Source of the DNA: Mycobacteriales bacterium | GTDB lineage: Bacteria; Actinomycetota; Actinomycetes; Mycobacteriales; SCTD01 | Assembly (NCBI GenBank): GCA_040902655.1 | Contig: JBBDWV010000005.1 | Coordinates: forward strand, 1 to 64,000 | Reading direction: 5' to 3' | DNA length: 64,000 nucleotides | Part shown: in pieces, positions 27,816 to 36,230 of the stretch | Numbering within the stretch: position 1 is the first letter of the stretch | Layout: each line of letters starts with the position of its first letter | Program-made: the position numbers and the translations under genes | The notes under the pieces: model-generated | Database searches by the model: none | Told to the model about the DNA's origin: nothing | Seen by the model: only the letters and a program-made list of their open reading frames with translations

Positions 27816-29915
27816 CTACTGGTAGCGGAGGACGAGGTTGCCGAGGGAGTCGACGGCGGCCGAGGTCCCGGGCGGGACGACCACGGTCGTGGTGGGCGCT
27901 TCGACGATGGCCGGGCCGGTCAAGGTGCTGCCGCGTGTCAGGACCCGGTAGTCGTAGGCCGGCACGTCCTGCCATCCGACGCGCACGTCCAGCATCGCCC
28001 GGCGACGCTCCTTGACCGGTGGCTCACCCGGAGCACCGCTGTCGGGCATGCTCGGCAGGTCGGGCTTGAAGGGCAGCCGCCCGGTGCCGAACACCCGATA
28101 CGTGATGACCTGCAGGCCGGCCTCACGAAAGCCGGTGCCCTTTCCGAACAAGCCCGCGTAGCGCTCCTCGAAGTCGTCGGCCAGCTTCGCGACAGCCGCG
28201 TCGTCGACAGGTCCGTCGGTGACAGGCGTGGCGACCTCGAAGATCTGCATCGTGTAGCGGACGTCGGCCTCGCGGACGATCGAGATGTCGTTGTACTCGA
28301 CCCCCTGCGCCGCCAGGCGGCGCCGGACCTCCTCCTCGAGCTGTTGGAAGTTGGCCTGGACGGTCTCGGCCGCCAGCGGGAAGTTCGCCGGGTCCGACAG
28401 CTCCACCGACAGCACGACATCGGAGGTGGCAAGCCCGTAGGCAGAGAACACCGCCGCAGTCTGTCCGAGCGGGACGAGGATCTCCTTGACGCCCAGGTCC
28501 GCGCCGTACGCTGCACAGTGCACCGGCCCGGCGCCACCGAAGGCGTACATGACGAAGTCGCGCGGGTCGTGCCCGGCGCCAACGACAACGGTACGGACGA
28601 GGTCCGCGGTCTGCGAGTTCTGGATGGCATAGACGGCCGCGGCCGCCTCCTCCGCCGTGAGCCCGAGTGGGTCCCCGATCCTGGTCTGCAGGGCTTGCCT
28701 GGCGTGCTCGATGTCGAGCTTCTTGTCGCCGCCGAGAAAGAAGTCGGGGTTGAGGATGCCGAGCAGCAGGTTGGCGTCGGACACGGTGGGCTCGGTGCCG
28801 CCGAGGCCGTAGCAGGCCGGCCCGGGAAGCGCTCCGGCGCTGCGCGGCCCGACCCGCAGGTTGCCACCGTCGTCCAGCCAGGCGATCGCGCCACCGCCAC
28901 TGCCGATCGTGGCAACCTTCATCATCGGGACGTTGAGCTGGTACTGGTTCAGCGTCGTCGTCGAGCTGAATACCGGCTCTCCGTCGACGATCAGCCCGAC
29001 GAGGAACGTCGTGCCGCCGACGTCGGTAGAGATGATGTTGTCGTGTCCGAGCTGCCGGCCGAGCGTGCGGGCGCCGATGACACCCCCGGTGAGGACCGAG
29101 CCGATCGTCGTGATGCCGTAGGCAGGGGCCTCGGCAGCCGACACGGTGCCGCCGGAGCCCTGCATCACGAGCAGCGGCCCGCGCAGGCCGCGTTCGGTCA
29201 GGTCCTTCGACAGCGGCTCCAGGTAGTCCCGCAGTGGCGGCCCGATCTGTGTGCTCATCACCGTCGTCGCGCTGCGCGGGTACTCGCGGATGCGCGGGCT
29301 GATCTCACTGGACAGGCCGACGTACAGGTCCGGGGCGATCTCGTGCACCAGCTCCCGGACCCGCTGCTCGTGCTGCGGGTAGCGGAACGACCAGAGCAGC
29401 GACACGGCGACTGCCTCGACGCCGTCGGCGAGCAGCTCCTCGATGGCGCGTCGCGTCCCGGACTCGTCCAGTGGGACGATCACCGAGCCCTTGTAGTCGA
29501 CCCGCTCGGCGACCTCCTTGACGCGCCGCTTCGGGATGAGCGGCGTCGGCTTGCGGGTCGCCGTGATGTTCTGGATCTCCTCGGGGCCCAGGCCGGCGTA
29601 GCGTCCCTCCAGGTTCATGATGTAGATCGAGTCGCGGTGACCCTGCGTGGTGATGAAGCCGACCTCGGCGACGTCGCCGGTGACCAGGGCGTTCAGCGCC
29701 GACGTCGTCCCGTGGCAGATGTAGGCGGTGTCACGGAGCAGGTCCGACACCTGGACGCCGACGTTCTCGGCGAGAGCGTCCAGGGAGCCGAGCACACCTC
29801 GCGAGAAGTCCGGCGGGCTCGACGGGACTTTCGCGGAGAAGATCTGGCCGTTGTCGTCGGCGGCGAACGCGTCGGTGAAGGTCCCTCCGACGTCGATTCC
29901 GATCACGTAGGACAC
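27816..29915 (-). CDS. HyuA / acetone carboxylase beta-type subunit
   Basis: An ASKHA-fold ATP-binding subunit of 699 residues (hydantoinase A/oxoprolinase family) that should phosphorylate the substrate, for example enol-phosphate formation from a ketone. Phosphate-binding loops are GIDVGGTFTDAFA at the N-terminus and STDVGGTTFLVGL in the middle. GSGGGAIAWLDDGGNLRVGP and YAFGGAGPVH are further family signatures. The GTG start at 29915 is preceded by GAGGAG. Its neighbours are an alcohol dehydrogenase and aldehyde dehydrogenase upstream and HyuB plus zinc ribbon downstream, so it likely acts on a ketone made by the dehydrogenase. Confidence 0.86.
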   Translation of the reverse strand: MSYVIGIDVGGTFTDAFAADDNGQIFSAKVPSSPPDFSRGVLGSLDALAENVGVQVSDLLRDTAYICHGTTSALNALVTGDVAEVGFITTQGHRDSIYIMNLEGRYAGLGPEEIQNITATRKPTPLIPKRRVKEVAERVDYKGSVIVPLDESGTRRAIEELLADGVEAVAVSLLWSFRYPQHEQRVRELVHEIAPDLYVGLSSEISPRIREYPRSATTVMSTQIGPPLRDYLEPLSKDLTERGLRGPLLVMQGSGGTVSAAEAPAYGITTIGSVLTGGVIGARTLGRQLGHDNIISTDVGGTTFLVGLIVDGEPVFSSTTTLNQYQLNVPMMKVATIGSGGGAIAWLDDGGNLRVGPRSAGALPGPACYGLGGTEPTVSDANLLLGILNPDFFLGGDKKLDIEHARQALQTRIGDPLGLTAEEAAAAVYAIQNSQTADLVRTVVVGAGHDPRDFVMYAFGGAGPVHCAAYGADLGVKEILVPLGQTAAVFSAYGLATSDVVLSVELSDPANFPLAAETVQANFQQLEEEVRRRLAAQGVEYNDISIVREADVRYTMQIFEVATPVTDGPVDDAAVAKLADDFEERYAGLFGKGTGFREAGLQVITYRVFGTGRLPFKPDLPSMPDSGAPGEPPVKERRRAMLDVRVGWQDVPAYDYRVLTRGSTLTGPAIVEAPTTTVVVPPGTSAAVDSLGNLVLRYQ

Positions 29916-30003
29916 GGGGTACTCCTCTGTCGGCGTGGATGATCAGATGCAGGACTGGCGGTGACACCGGACCGGTGTCGGGGGAGTCGGCGCCGCGCGG
30001 GGC

Positions 30004-31113
30004 TCAGGGCAGGATCACGGGCTTCATCTCGCGCGAGGACTCCATGGCGCCGAGGGCGTCCCCGACCTGATCGAGTGAATAGCGGGAGCCGAGCAGGTCC
30101 GCGAAGGAGAACCGGTCCTGGTGGTCGTGCAGGAAGCTCAGCGCGCGGTAGTAGTGCGAGACGTCTCCGCTCATCGTCCCGGCGACGGTGAGCTGTCGCA
30201 GGTTGAAGTAGGTGGGATGCACCGGGACGGGGCTCGGTTCCGAGGCGCCGATGACGAGGTAGCGGCCGCCGCGCCGGAGCATGTCCAGGCCCTCGGTGAA
30301 GGCGACGCCGGCCCCGCTGCACTCGACGACCAGATCGGCTCCGCGGCCCTCGGTGAGATCCAGGATCTGCTCGCGCCGGCCGACGACGTTGCTGTTCTGG
30401 ACGTCGAACAGGACATCGGCTCCCCACTTCTTCGCGATGTCCAACCGGGCTGTGGGGGCACCCACCATGATGGTCTGCCGGGCACCGGACTGGATCGCGT
30501 AGGCCAGGGCATAGAGCCCGACAGGGCCGCTGCCCTGGATGACCACCGTGTCCGTTGTCTCGATCCGGCCGATCTTCTCGTAGCCGTGGATGATGGTGCG
30601 GAAGGCGCAGGTGGCCGAGGCCGCCACGGCCGGGTCGAGTCCCTCAGGAATCTTGACGATGCTGCACTGCGGCATGATGTAGGCATATTCGGAGTAGCCG
30701 CCGGTGATGTACGGCGGCTGGTCGGCCGGACCCCACCCGTACATCCGGGCGTTCTCGCACGCGGTCGGCTGCTTGGCGATCGTGCACCAGTAGCAGGTGC
30801 CGCACCAGGCGTAGGCCCAGGCGACCAGGTCGCCCTCGGCCAGCGGCCGGTTCAGGGCATCGACCTTGCGGTCCGAGCCGAGCGCGACGACCCGCCCGAC
30901 GATCTCGTGACCGGGCACGAGCGGCAGCTTGGACAGGCCGGCCTTGGCGTAGTCCCCGTGGAAGATGTGCACGTCGGTACCGCACATCGTGCTCGCCGCG
31001 ACCCGCACCAGCGCGGCCTTCGGCTCGAGGTCAGGGATCGGGAGCGTCCGGACCTCGAGCGGCTTGTCGTAGTCGACCAGGACGGCCGCACAGGTCTCCG
31101 CCGGCATGCTCAT
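30004..31113 (-). CDS. Zinc-dependent medium-chain alcohol dehydrogenase
   Basis: Oxidises an alcohol to a ketone or aldehyde with NAD(P)+. The 369-residue MDR protein has catalytic zinc ligands C44 and H69/E70 (STMCGTDVH, VPGHEIVGRV). It has a structural zinc lobe C104, C107, C110, C119 (CGTCYWCTIAKQPTAC) and a Rossmann loop GSGPVGLYALAY. The ATG at 31113 has GGAGG six bases upstream. It lies between an aldehyde dehydrogenase gene (37 bp) and the HyuA-like carboxylase gene (88 bp). A secondary-alcohol to ketone conversion feeding the carboxylase fits the context, by analogy with isopropanol and 1-phenylethanol pathways; this is inference. Confidence 0.87.
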   Translation of the reverse strand: MSMPAETCAAVLVDYDKPLEVRTLPIPDLEPKAALVRVAASTMCGTDVHIFHGDYAKAGLSKLPLVPGHEIVGRVVALGSDRKVDALNRPLAEGDLVAWAYAWCGTCYWCTIAKQPTACENARMYGWGPADQPPYITGGYSEYAYIMPQCSIVKIPEGLDPAVAASATCAFRTIIHGYEKIGRIETTDTVVIQGSGPVGLYALAYAIQSGARQTIMVGAPTARLDIAKKWGADVLFDVQNSNVVGRREQILDLTEGRGADLVVECSGAGVAFTEGLDMLRRGGRYLVIGASEPSPVPVHPTYFNLRQLTVAGTMSGDVSHYYRALSFLHDHQDRFSFADLLGSRYSLDQVGDALGAMESSREMKPVILP

Positions 31114-31150
31114 GCCTGGCCTCCAGTCGTCGCTTGGGAAGGGATCCGGA

Positions 31151-32644
31151 TCAGCGGACGGTGATGTTCACCGTCTTGAGCTGGGTGTAGCTCTCCAGCT
31201 CCTGGATGCCTTCCTCGGAGTCGGTTCCGCTGTTCTTGTGACCCGAGAACGGCGCACCGAGGAAGTGGCTGCCCGAGCCGTTGACCCACACGTAGCCGGT
31301 GTCCAGCCGATCGGCCACCGTCAGTGCCGTCTCGATGTCCTTCGTCCACACCGATCCGGTCAACCCGAAGGGCAGGCAGTTGGCCTGCTCGATGACGTCG
31401 TCCAGGTCGCGCCACCGCAGCACCGACAGCACCGGACCGAAGATCTCCTCGCAGGCGATCCGCATGCTCATGTCGACGTCGGCGAAGACGGTCGGCTCGA
31501 CGAAGAAGCCCTCCTGCAGTGCCGGATCCGCGGGTCGCCCGCCGCCGGTGACGAGCCGGGCGCCGTCCTGTCTGCCCGCCTCGATGTAGTGCATCACCTT
31601 GTCGAACTGCGCCTGTGAGACCAGGCAACCCATCTCGGTCGACGGCTCGAGGGGGTGACCGATCCTGATCTCGTGGAGTCGGGCGACCAAGCGGTCGAGG
31701 ACCTCGTCGTGCACGTCCTCGTGCAGGAAGAGGCGGGTCGTGGAGCCGCAGGATTGCCCCTGGCACCAGTGGCAGTTCATCCCGAACGCCGCCCCTTCGA
31801 CGACCGCGTCGAGATCGGCATCCGGACAGATGATCATCGGGTTCTTGCCGCCGAGCTCGAGACTGACGTGCTTGACGGCGACCTCGGCGGCCGCCTGCTG
31901 GATCCGCTGCCCGGTGGGGACGCTGCCGATGAGCGCGATGCGTTTGACGTCGGGGTGGCGGACCAGGGCATCGCCGGTGACGGCGCCGGTCCCGGTCACG
32001 ATGTTGACGACGCCCGGGGGGAAGGCCTCCTGCACGAGATCAGCCATGTACAGCCCGGAAAGGGGGGCCTGGTCCGGCAGCTTCAGGACGAGCGTGTTCC
32101 CCATGACGACGGGGGCGCCGACCTTGCCGGCCGCGAACAGGATCGGGTGGTTGTAGGCGACGATGCGGCCGACGACTCCGTAGGGGTCGCGACGCGTCAT
32201 CAACCAGCTGCGGCTCATCGACGGCAGCGTGGAGCCCTTCACCTCGAAGGCCACACCCGCCTGGTAGTCCAGCCAGCCGGCTGCCAGGGCGATGTCGCCG
32301 ATCATCGCCGTCACCGGGTTGCCGACGTCGGCCGCGTCCAGCAGGCCGAGGGTCGGGGCGTGCTCGCGCAGCAGCGTCGCGAAGCGGCGCACCGCGGCCA
32401 CACGCTGCGTCAGCGGCGTGTCGCGCCAGGCAGGGAAGGCCGCCTGCGCCGCCTGTACCGCTACGTCGACGTCCGCCGCTCCGGCCGACGGTACCTCGGC
32501 CAGCAGCTTCCCGTCGTAGGGCGAGTGGGTCTGCATCGTCTGGCCGTCGGCCGCCTCGACGAACTTCCCGCCGATCAGCATCCGCCAGTCGCGGGTGAGC
32601 AGCTTGTCCAGGTCCTCTGTGTAGCTGGCGAGCGAAGGTGCCAA
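31151..32644 (-). CDS. NAD(P)-dependent aldehyde dehydrogenase
   Basis: Oxidises an aldehyde to an acid. The 497-residue protein has the general base E263 (LELGGKNP), catalytic C299 (QGQSCGSTTR), the cofactor loop GSVPTGQRI, and the C-terminal PFSGHKNSGTDSEEG typical of betaine/phenylacetaldehyde-type ALDHs. The start is apparently a TTG at 32644, preceded by a G-rich GGGGGG tract about 5 bases away. No ATG or GTG in a suitable place gives a full N-terminus. It is the first gene of the ALDH-ADH-HyuA-HyuB-zinc-ribbon operon, downstream of a 27-bp near-palindrome. Confidence 0.88.
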   Translation of the reverse strand: MAPSLASYTEDLDKLLTRDWRMLIGGKFVEAADGQTMQTHSPYDGKLLAEVPSAGAADVDVAVQAAQAAFPAWRDTPLTQRVAAVRRFATLLREHAPTLGLLDAADVGNPVTAMIGDIALAAGWLDYQAGVAFEVKGSTLPSMSRSWLMTRRDPYGVVGRIVAYNHPILFAAGKVGAPVVMGNTLVLKLPDQAPLSGLYMADLVQEAFPPGVVNIVTGTGAVTGDALVRHPDVKRIALIGSVPTGQRIQQAAAEVAVKHVSLELGGKNPMIICPDADLDAVVEGAAFGMNCHWCQGQSCGSTTRLFLHEDVHDEVLDRLVARLHEIRIGHPLEPSTEMGCLVSQAQFDKVMHYIEAGRQDGARLVTGGGRPADPALQEGFFVEPTVFADVDMSMRIACEEIFGPVLSVLRWRDLDDVIEQANCLPFGLTGSVWTKDIETALTVADRLDTGYVWVNGSGSHFLGAPFSGHKNSGTDSEEGIQELESYTQLKTVNITVR

Positions 32645-32686
32645 CGGAACCCCCCGGGTGCCTGCGTCCTCGGACTGATGTGGCGC

Positions 32687-32715
32687 AGGTTACAACTTTA
32701 GCGCTGGACTGTCCA
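32687..32715 (-). promoter_or_regulatory. Promoter candidate of the ALDH-ADH-carboxylase operon
   Basis: Read on the minus strand: -35 TGGACA (32715-32710), 17-bp spacer, -10 TAACCT (32692-32687), 43 bp upstream of the TTG start. The -35 matches the sigma70 consensus at 5 of 6, the -10 only weakly. The same TGGACAGTC...TAAC layout precedes the TRAP transporter operon (60713-60741). Confidence 0.45.
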
Positions 32716-32723
32716 CGGCTAAA
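32697..32723. promoter_or_regulatory. 27-bp near-perfect palindrome, candidate operator
   Basis: Left arm TTTAGCGCTGGAC, central T, right arm GTCCACGGCTAAA; 11 of 13 positions pair. The inner 11 bp (TGGACTGTCCA) are perfectly symmetric. It covers the -35 hexamer and spacer of the predicted promoter of the ALDH operon, the classic place for a repressor. It also lies in the divergent gap upstream of the nadC-like gene. Confidence 0.6.
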
Positions 32724-32833
32724 AGTAGTGTCGGGGAGCCTGGACCACGCTGGGGCGGCCGCCTCGGCGGGGTGTCGTTGGTCCCCGGCACGATCGGAAG
32801 ACGTGGAGTCGTTCGCCCGGCCTCGCCACAGCC

Positions 32834-32863
32834 TCCGACCCGGCACGAGCGGTGGGCTAGATT
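32834..32863 (+). promoter_or_regulatory. Possible promoter of the nadC-like gene
   Basis: TCCGAC (32834-32839), 18-bp spacer, TAGATT (32858-32863) upstream of the start at 32934. Weak match; the TAGATTTT run stands out in otherwise GC-rich sequence. Confidence 0.25.
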
Positions 32864-32933
32864 TTGCCTGCCTACCGGCTCCCCGAACCGCTCGACACGA
32901 ACGCGGAGCATGACGCGAGAGGAACACCAGGGC

Positions 32934-33845
32934 ATGACCCCTCGAGAGCGGGTGGCGGAGTTCTTCTCGCGCGAGATCGTCCTGGACCCGGCACTGGTCG
33001 GCGAACGCGTCCGTCAGGCGTTGCAGGAAGACATCGGCTCGGGCGACCTGGCGACGGACACCCTGTTGCCCGTCGGCGTCGCCGGTGAGGCGGTCGTCGT
33101 GGCGAAGTCCCAGGGTGTCGTGGCCGGGCTGGACGTCGCAGCCGCGTGCTTCCACCACCAGGACGGCGACCTGTCCGTCAGCCTGCCGCGTGCCGAGGGA
33201 TCCGCCGTGGCGCGTGGCGACCAGGTGCTGCGCGTGCGGGGCGACCTCCGCGCGATCCTGCAGGCAGAGCGCACGGCGCTCAACTTCCTGCGCCGAATGT
33301 CCGGCACCGCGACGGTGACCCGGGCAGTGGTGGACGAGGTCGCTCACACCGGGACCCGCGTGCTCGACACGCGCAAGACGACGCCGACGCTTCGGATGTT
33401 CGACAAGTCGGCCGTGCGCGCCGGAGGAGGCTGGTCCCACCGCACGGGGCTGCACGACATGTGCCTGGTCAAGGAGAACCACATCGCCGCGGCCGGTGGG
33501 CTGCCGGCCGCCCTGACGGTGCTGATGGGCGTGCTCGAGCGGCAGCTCGTGGAGGTCGAGGTCTCGACGGTCGAGGATGCCTTGGCGACCGCGCAGGCGG
33601 GCATCCCACTGATCCTGCTCGACAACATGTCCCTCGAGCAGATGCGCGAGGCGGCCACTGGGATCTCGCAGATGCCGGAGCAACGACGCCCTGCACTGGA
33701 GGCGAGCGGAAACATCACCTGGGAGAACGCGCAGGCCGTCGCCGACACCGGCGTCGACTACTTCTCCATGGGCGGGCTGACCCACTCCGTCCCGGACCTC
33801 GACCTGTCGCTGCTCGTGTCGCTCGAGAACGACCCGCAGGGCTGA
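32934..33845 (+). CDS. nadC: Quinolinate phosphoribosyltransferase-like protein (NadC family)
   Basis: NadC makes nicotinate mononucleotide from quinolinate and PRPP with loss of CO2. The 303-residue product has the family core DTRKTTPTLR...KSAVRAGGGWSHRTGLHD...VKENHI, an acidic strand (VEVEVSTVEDALA), ILLDNM, and a C-terminal SGNITWENAQAVADTGVDYFSMGGLTHS. I start it at the ATG at 32934. An in-frame ATG at 32910 is possible, but its GGAG is only two bases away. Its location is unusual: no nadA or nadB is adjacent. It is paired with an isochorismatase-family hydrolase inside a catabolic island. It may recycle quinolinate arising from a ring-cleavage product, or be a NadC paralogue (ModD-like) with another role. 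Confidence 0.82.
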   Translation: MTPRERVAEFFSREIVLDPALVGERVRQALQEDIGSGDLATDTLLPVGVAGEAVVVAKSQGVVAGLDVAAACFHHQDGDLSVSLPRAEGSAVARGDQVLRVRGDLRAILQAERTALNFLRRMSGTATVTRAVVDEVAHTGTRVLDTRKTTPTLRMFDKSAVRAGGGWSHRTGLHDMCLVKENHIAAAGGLPAALTVLMGVLERQLVEVEVSTVEDALATAQAGIPLILLDNMSLEQMREAATGISQMPEQRRPALEASGNITWENAQAVADTGVDYFSMGGLTHSVPDLDLSLLVSLENDPQG

Positions 33846-33850
33846 ACCCG

Positions 33851-34588
33851 ATGGGAGAACCGCTCGATCCCTTCGAGGACCACTACTGGCGCGACATCGT
33901 CCCGCAGGAGACGCTGGACGTCTACCGCGTCTACCGCCGCGAGACGCACCTGGGGGCGGGACCGGTCGCGTTGCTCGCCGTCGACCTGTTCCGCGGCGTG
34001 TTCCCCGATGGTCCGACGCCTCTTGCCGAGGCCGTCCGCAGCAACCCGCGCTCCTGTGGCATCCACGCCTGGCGGGCCAAGCCCGTGCTGCGGGACCTGT
34101 TCGCGCTGCTGCGTGCGCACGGAAGCGACATCATCTACAGCACCCAAGCCACCGCCGACGCCGGAACGGCGGCGGCGGCGACACACCGGCCCGCCAGCGA
34201 GCGCGATGCGGGCGACGTCGCGCTCCACCCCGACTTCGCCCCCTCCTCCGAGGATCTCATCGTCCACAAGAGCCGCGCGAGCGTGTTCTTCGAGACGTCG
34301 CTGGCCGCGCACCTGCACGACAGGGGCATCGGCACCCTCGTGATCTGCGGCGAGACGACCAGCGGCTGCGTGCGCGCGACGGCCGTCGACGCGTTCTCGC
34401 ACGGTTTCCATGTCGTCGTCGTCGAGGACGCGGTCTTCGACCGCAGCCCGCTGAGCCACGCGATGAGCCTGTTCGACCTGCACCACAAGTATGCCGATGT
34501 CATGCCACTCGCGGAGCTGGCGGCGAAGCTGCCGGGCGCACCCCTCGAGGCGACGCGCAGCCTGCGTACCGGCCTGTCGACAGGCTGA
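33851..34588 (+). CDS. Isochorismatase-family amidohydrolase (maleamate/N-carbamoylsarcosine amidase type)
   Basis: A 245-residue cysteine hydrolase of the isochorismatase superfamily. The catalytic triad appears as Asp in LLAVDLFRG, Lys in IVHKSRASVFFET and Cys in CGETTSGCVRATAVDAF. The long N-terminal extension and the YRRETHLGAGPVALLAVD context resemble N-carbamoylsarcosine amidase and maleamate amidase (NicF) more than nicotinamidase PncA, whose DxHxxH zinc site I cannot see. It starts 5 bp after the nadC-like gene and is convergent with the next gene, three bases apart. Release of ammonia from an amide during N-heterocycle or nicotinamide breakdown is plausible; the substrate is unknown. 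Confidence 0.75.
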   Translation: MGEPLDPFEDHYWRDIVPQETLDVYRVYRRETHLGAGPVALLAVDLFRGVFPDGPTPLAEAVRSNPRSCGIHAWRAKPVLRDLFALLRAHGSDIIYSTQATADAGTAAAATHRPASERDAGDVALHPDFAPSSEDLIVHKSRASVFFETSLAAHLHDRGIGTLVICGETTSGCVRATAVDAFSHGFHVVVVEDAVFDRSPLSHAMSLFDLHHKYADVMPLAELAAKLPGAPLEATRSLRTGLSTG

Positions 34589-34597
34589 GGGTCAGCC
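34573..34597. terminator. Back-to-back palindromes spanning two convergent stop codons
   Basis: CCTGTCGACAGG (34573-34584) is a perfect 12-bp palindrome. It shares two bases with GGCTGA-GGG-TCAGCC (34583-34597), a perfect hairpin whose two arms contain the stop codons of the + strand and - strand genes. Probably a compact bidirectional terminator. Confidence 0.5.
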
Positions 34598-36037
34598 GGC
34601 CTGGTCGATGGCCATGACCACCGCCTTCGGCTCGGTGAAGAACTCCCGGCTGAAGTTGCCGCCCTCGCGGCCGATGCCCGAGTCGCCGACGCCGCCGAAG
34701 GGCGCCCGCAGGTCGCGGACGAAGAAACAGTTGGTCCACACGGTGCCGGCCTCGAGCGCAGCAGAGACCCGGTGTGCCCGGGAGAGGTTCTCGGTGAACA
34801 GCATGGCGTTCAGGCCGTACGGCGTGTCGTTGGCCGCCGCGACGGCTTCGGCCTCGGTGTCGAACGGCTGCACCACGACAACTGGGCCGAAGACCTCCTC
34901 GCGGCAGACGCGGGCGGTCGTCGGGGCGTCGGCGACGATGGTCGGCCGGACCACCCATCCGTCGTCGAGCCCGCCGGCGACGATGCGGCCGCCGTCGGCC
35001 TCGATCCCGTCGACGTAGGAGCGCACCTTCTTGTAGTGCTCCTCCGACGCCAGCGGCCCGAGCTGGGTCGCCGGGTCCTTCGGGTCACCGAGGCGCAGCG
35101 CGCCGGCTGCCGTGACGAACCGCTCCAGGAACTCGTCGTAGACCCCGCGCTGCACGTAGAGCCGGCTGCCGGCCAGGCACACCTGGCCGGCGTTGGAGAA
35201 GATGGCCGCGACCGACCAGCGCACCGCGGTCTCGAGGTCGGCGTCAGCGAAGACCAGATTCGCGCCCTTGCCGCCCAGCTCCAGGCTGACCGGAGTCAGG
35301 TTCGCGGCCGCGGCTCGCGCGATGATCCGGCCGGTGCCGGACTCCCCGGTGAACGTGATCCGGTCGACCCGTGGGTCCTCCGTCAGCGCCTGGCCGGCCG
35401 AGTCCGGACCGAAGCCGTGCACAACGTTGAGCACGCCTGGCGGCATGCCCGCCTCGAGGGCCAGCCGGGCGAGCAGCGTGGCCGATGCCGGTGTGTCCTC
35501 TGCGGGCTTCAGCACCACGGTGTTGCCCCACGCCAGCGCCGGCGCGATCTTCCAGGTCTCCAGCATCAGCGGGAAGTTCCAGGGGGCGATCGCGGCCACG
35601 ACCCCGGCCGCCTCGAACCGGGTGTAGGCGTGGTGGCCGCTGTCCATCGGCAGCGCCTCGCCCGCCGCGAGCCGGGCGTGGTCGGCGAAGAAGCGGAAGT
35701 TCATCGCCGAGCGCTGCACGTCCTTGCCGCGACTGTCGCTGATCGGCTTGCCCATGTCACGGGTGTCGGCCATGCCCAGCTCGTCGGCGTGCTCCACGAT
35801 CAGGTCGGCAAGCCGGTGCAGCACGGCGCCGCGCCCGGCGTAGCCCATCCTCGGCCAGGGCCCCTCGTCGAAGGCACGCCGGGCCGCTGACACCGCCACT
35901 GCAGCCTCCTCGGCCCCGCCCAGGGCGACCTGCGCCCAGGCCTCACGCGTCCACGGGTCCACGGAGTCGAAGCGGGCGCCGCTCGCCGACTCGACGTCCT
36001 GCCCGTCGATGACGTGCGGGAGGAACGGCATGCTCAT
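34592..36037 (-). CDS. dmpC: 2-hydroxymuconic semialdehyde dehydrogenase (ALDH family)
   Basis: Oxidises 2-hydroxymuconate semialdehyde (or 2-aminomuconate semialdehyde) to the dicarboxylate with NAD+. The 481-residue ALDH has E253 (LELGGKGANLVF), C287 (SNAGQVCLAGSRLYV) and the C-terminal LRAPFGGVGDSGIGREGGNFSREFFTEPKAV, the form seen in DmpC/XylG/AmnC. It is the last gene of the meta-cleavage lower operon and overlaps the tautomerase gene by 4 bp. The semialdehyde is assigned from context; the amino analogue cannot be excluded given the ACMSD-like gene further on. Confidence 0.87.
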   Translation of the reverse strand: MSMPFLPHVIDGQDVESASGARFDSVDPWTREAWAQVALGGAEEAAVAVSAARRAFDEGPWPRMGYAGRGAVLHRLADLIVEHADELGMADTRDMGKPISDSRGKDVQRSAMNFRFFADHARLAAGEALPMDSGHHAYTRFEAAGVVAAIAPWNFPLMLETWKIAPALAWGNTVVLKPAEDTPASATLLARLALEAGMPPGVLNVVHGFGPDSAGQALTEDPRVDRITFTGESGTGRIIARAAAANLTPVSLELGGKGANLVFADADLETAVRWSVAAIFSNAGQVCLAGSRLYVQRGVYDEFLERFVTAAGALRLGDPKDPATQLGPLASEEHYKKVRSYVDGIEADGGRIVAGGLDDGWVVRPTIVADAPTTARVCREEVFGPVVVVQPFDTEAEAVAAANDTPYGLNAMLFTENLSRAHRVSAALEAGTVWTNCFFVRDLRAPFGGVGDSGIGREGGNFSREFFTEPKAVVMAIDQAG

Positions 36038-36228
36038 CGCTTCCTGCGCTCGGCGATCGTGACGTCTCCCGCGGCCCAGTGCGTTGCCGGGACCTCGCGG
36101 AGCACCACCCGCACGCTCTCCCGCCCGGCATCGAGGGAGGACTCGACGGCGTCGGTGAGCCTCGAGATCAGCGTGCGCAGCTGGTCGGGCGATCGGCCCT
36201 CGACCAGAGTGACTTCGACGAGTGGCAC
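36034..36228 (-). CDS. dmpI: 4-oxalocrotonate tautomerase
   Basis: Ketonises 2-hydroxymuconate. The 64-residue protein starts MPLVEVTLVEGRSPDQLRTL. After Met removal the N-terminal proline is the catalytic base. The length and the conserved REVPATHWAAGD segment fit 4-OT. The GTG start at 36228 is supported by GGAGG six bases upstream. A much longer frame on the same strand is antisense noise of the neighbouring gene. Confidence 0.9.
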   Translation of the reverse strand: MPLVEVTLVEGRSPDQLRTLISRLTDAVESSLDAGRESVRVVLREVPATHWAAGDVTIAERRKR

Positions 36229-36230
36229 GG

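Noticed and set aside
25822-29915. Annotation as N-methylhydantoinase or 5-oxoprolinase
   Set aside because: Family name alone would suggest this, but the adjacent zinc ribbon and the acxABC-like order favour a carboxylase; kept as an alternative only.
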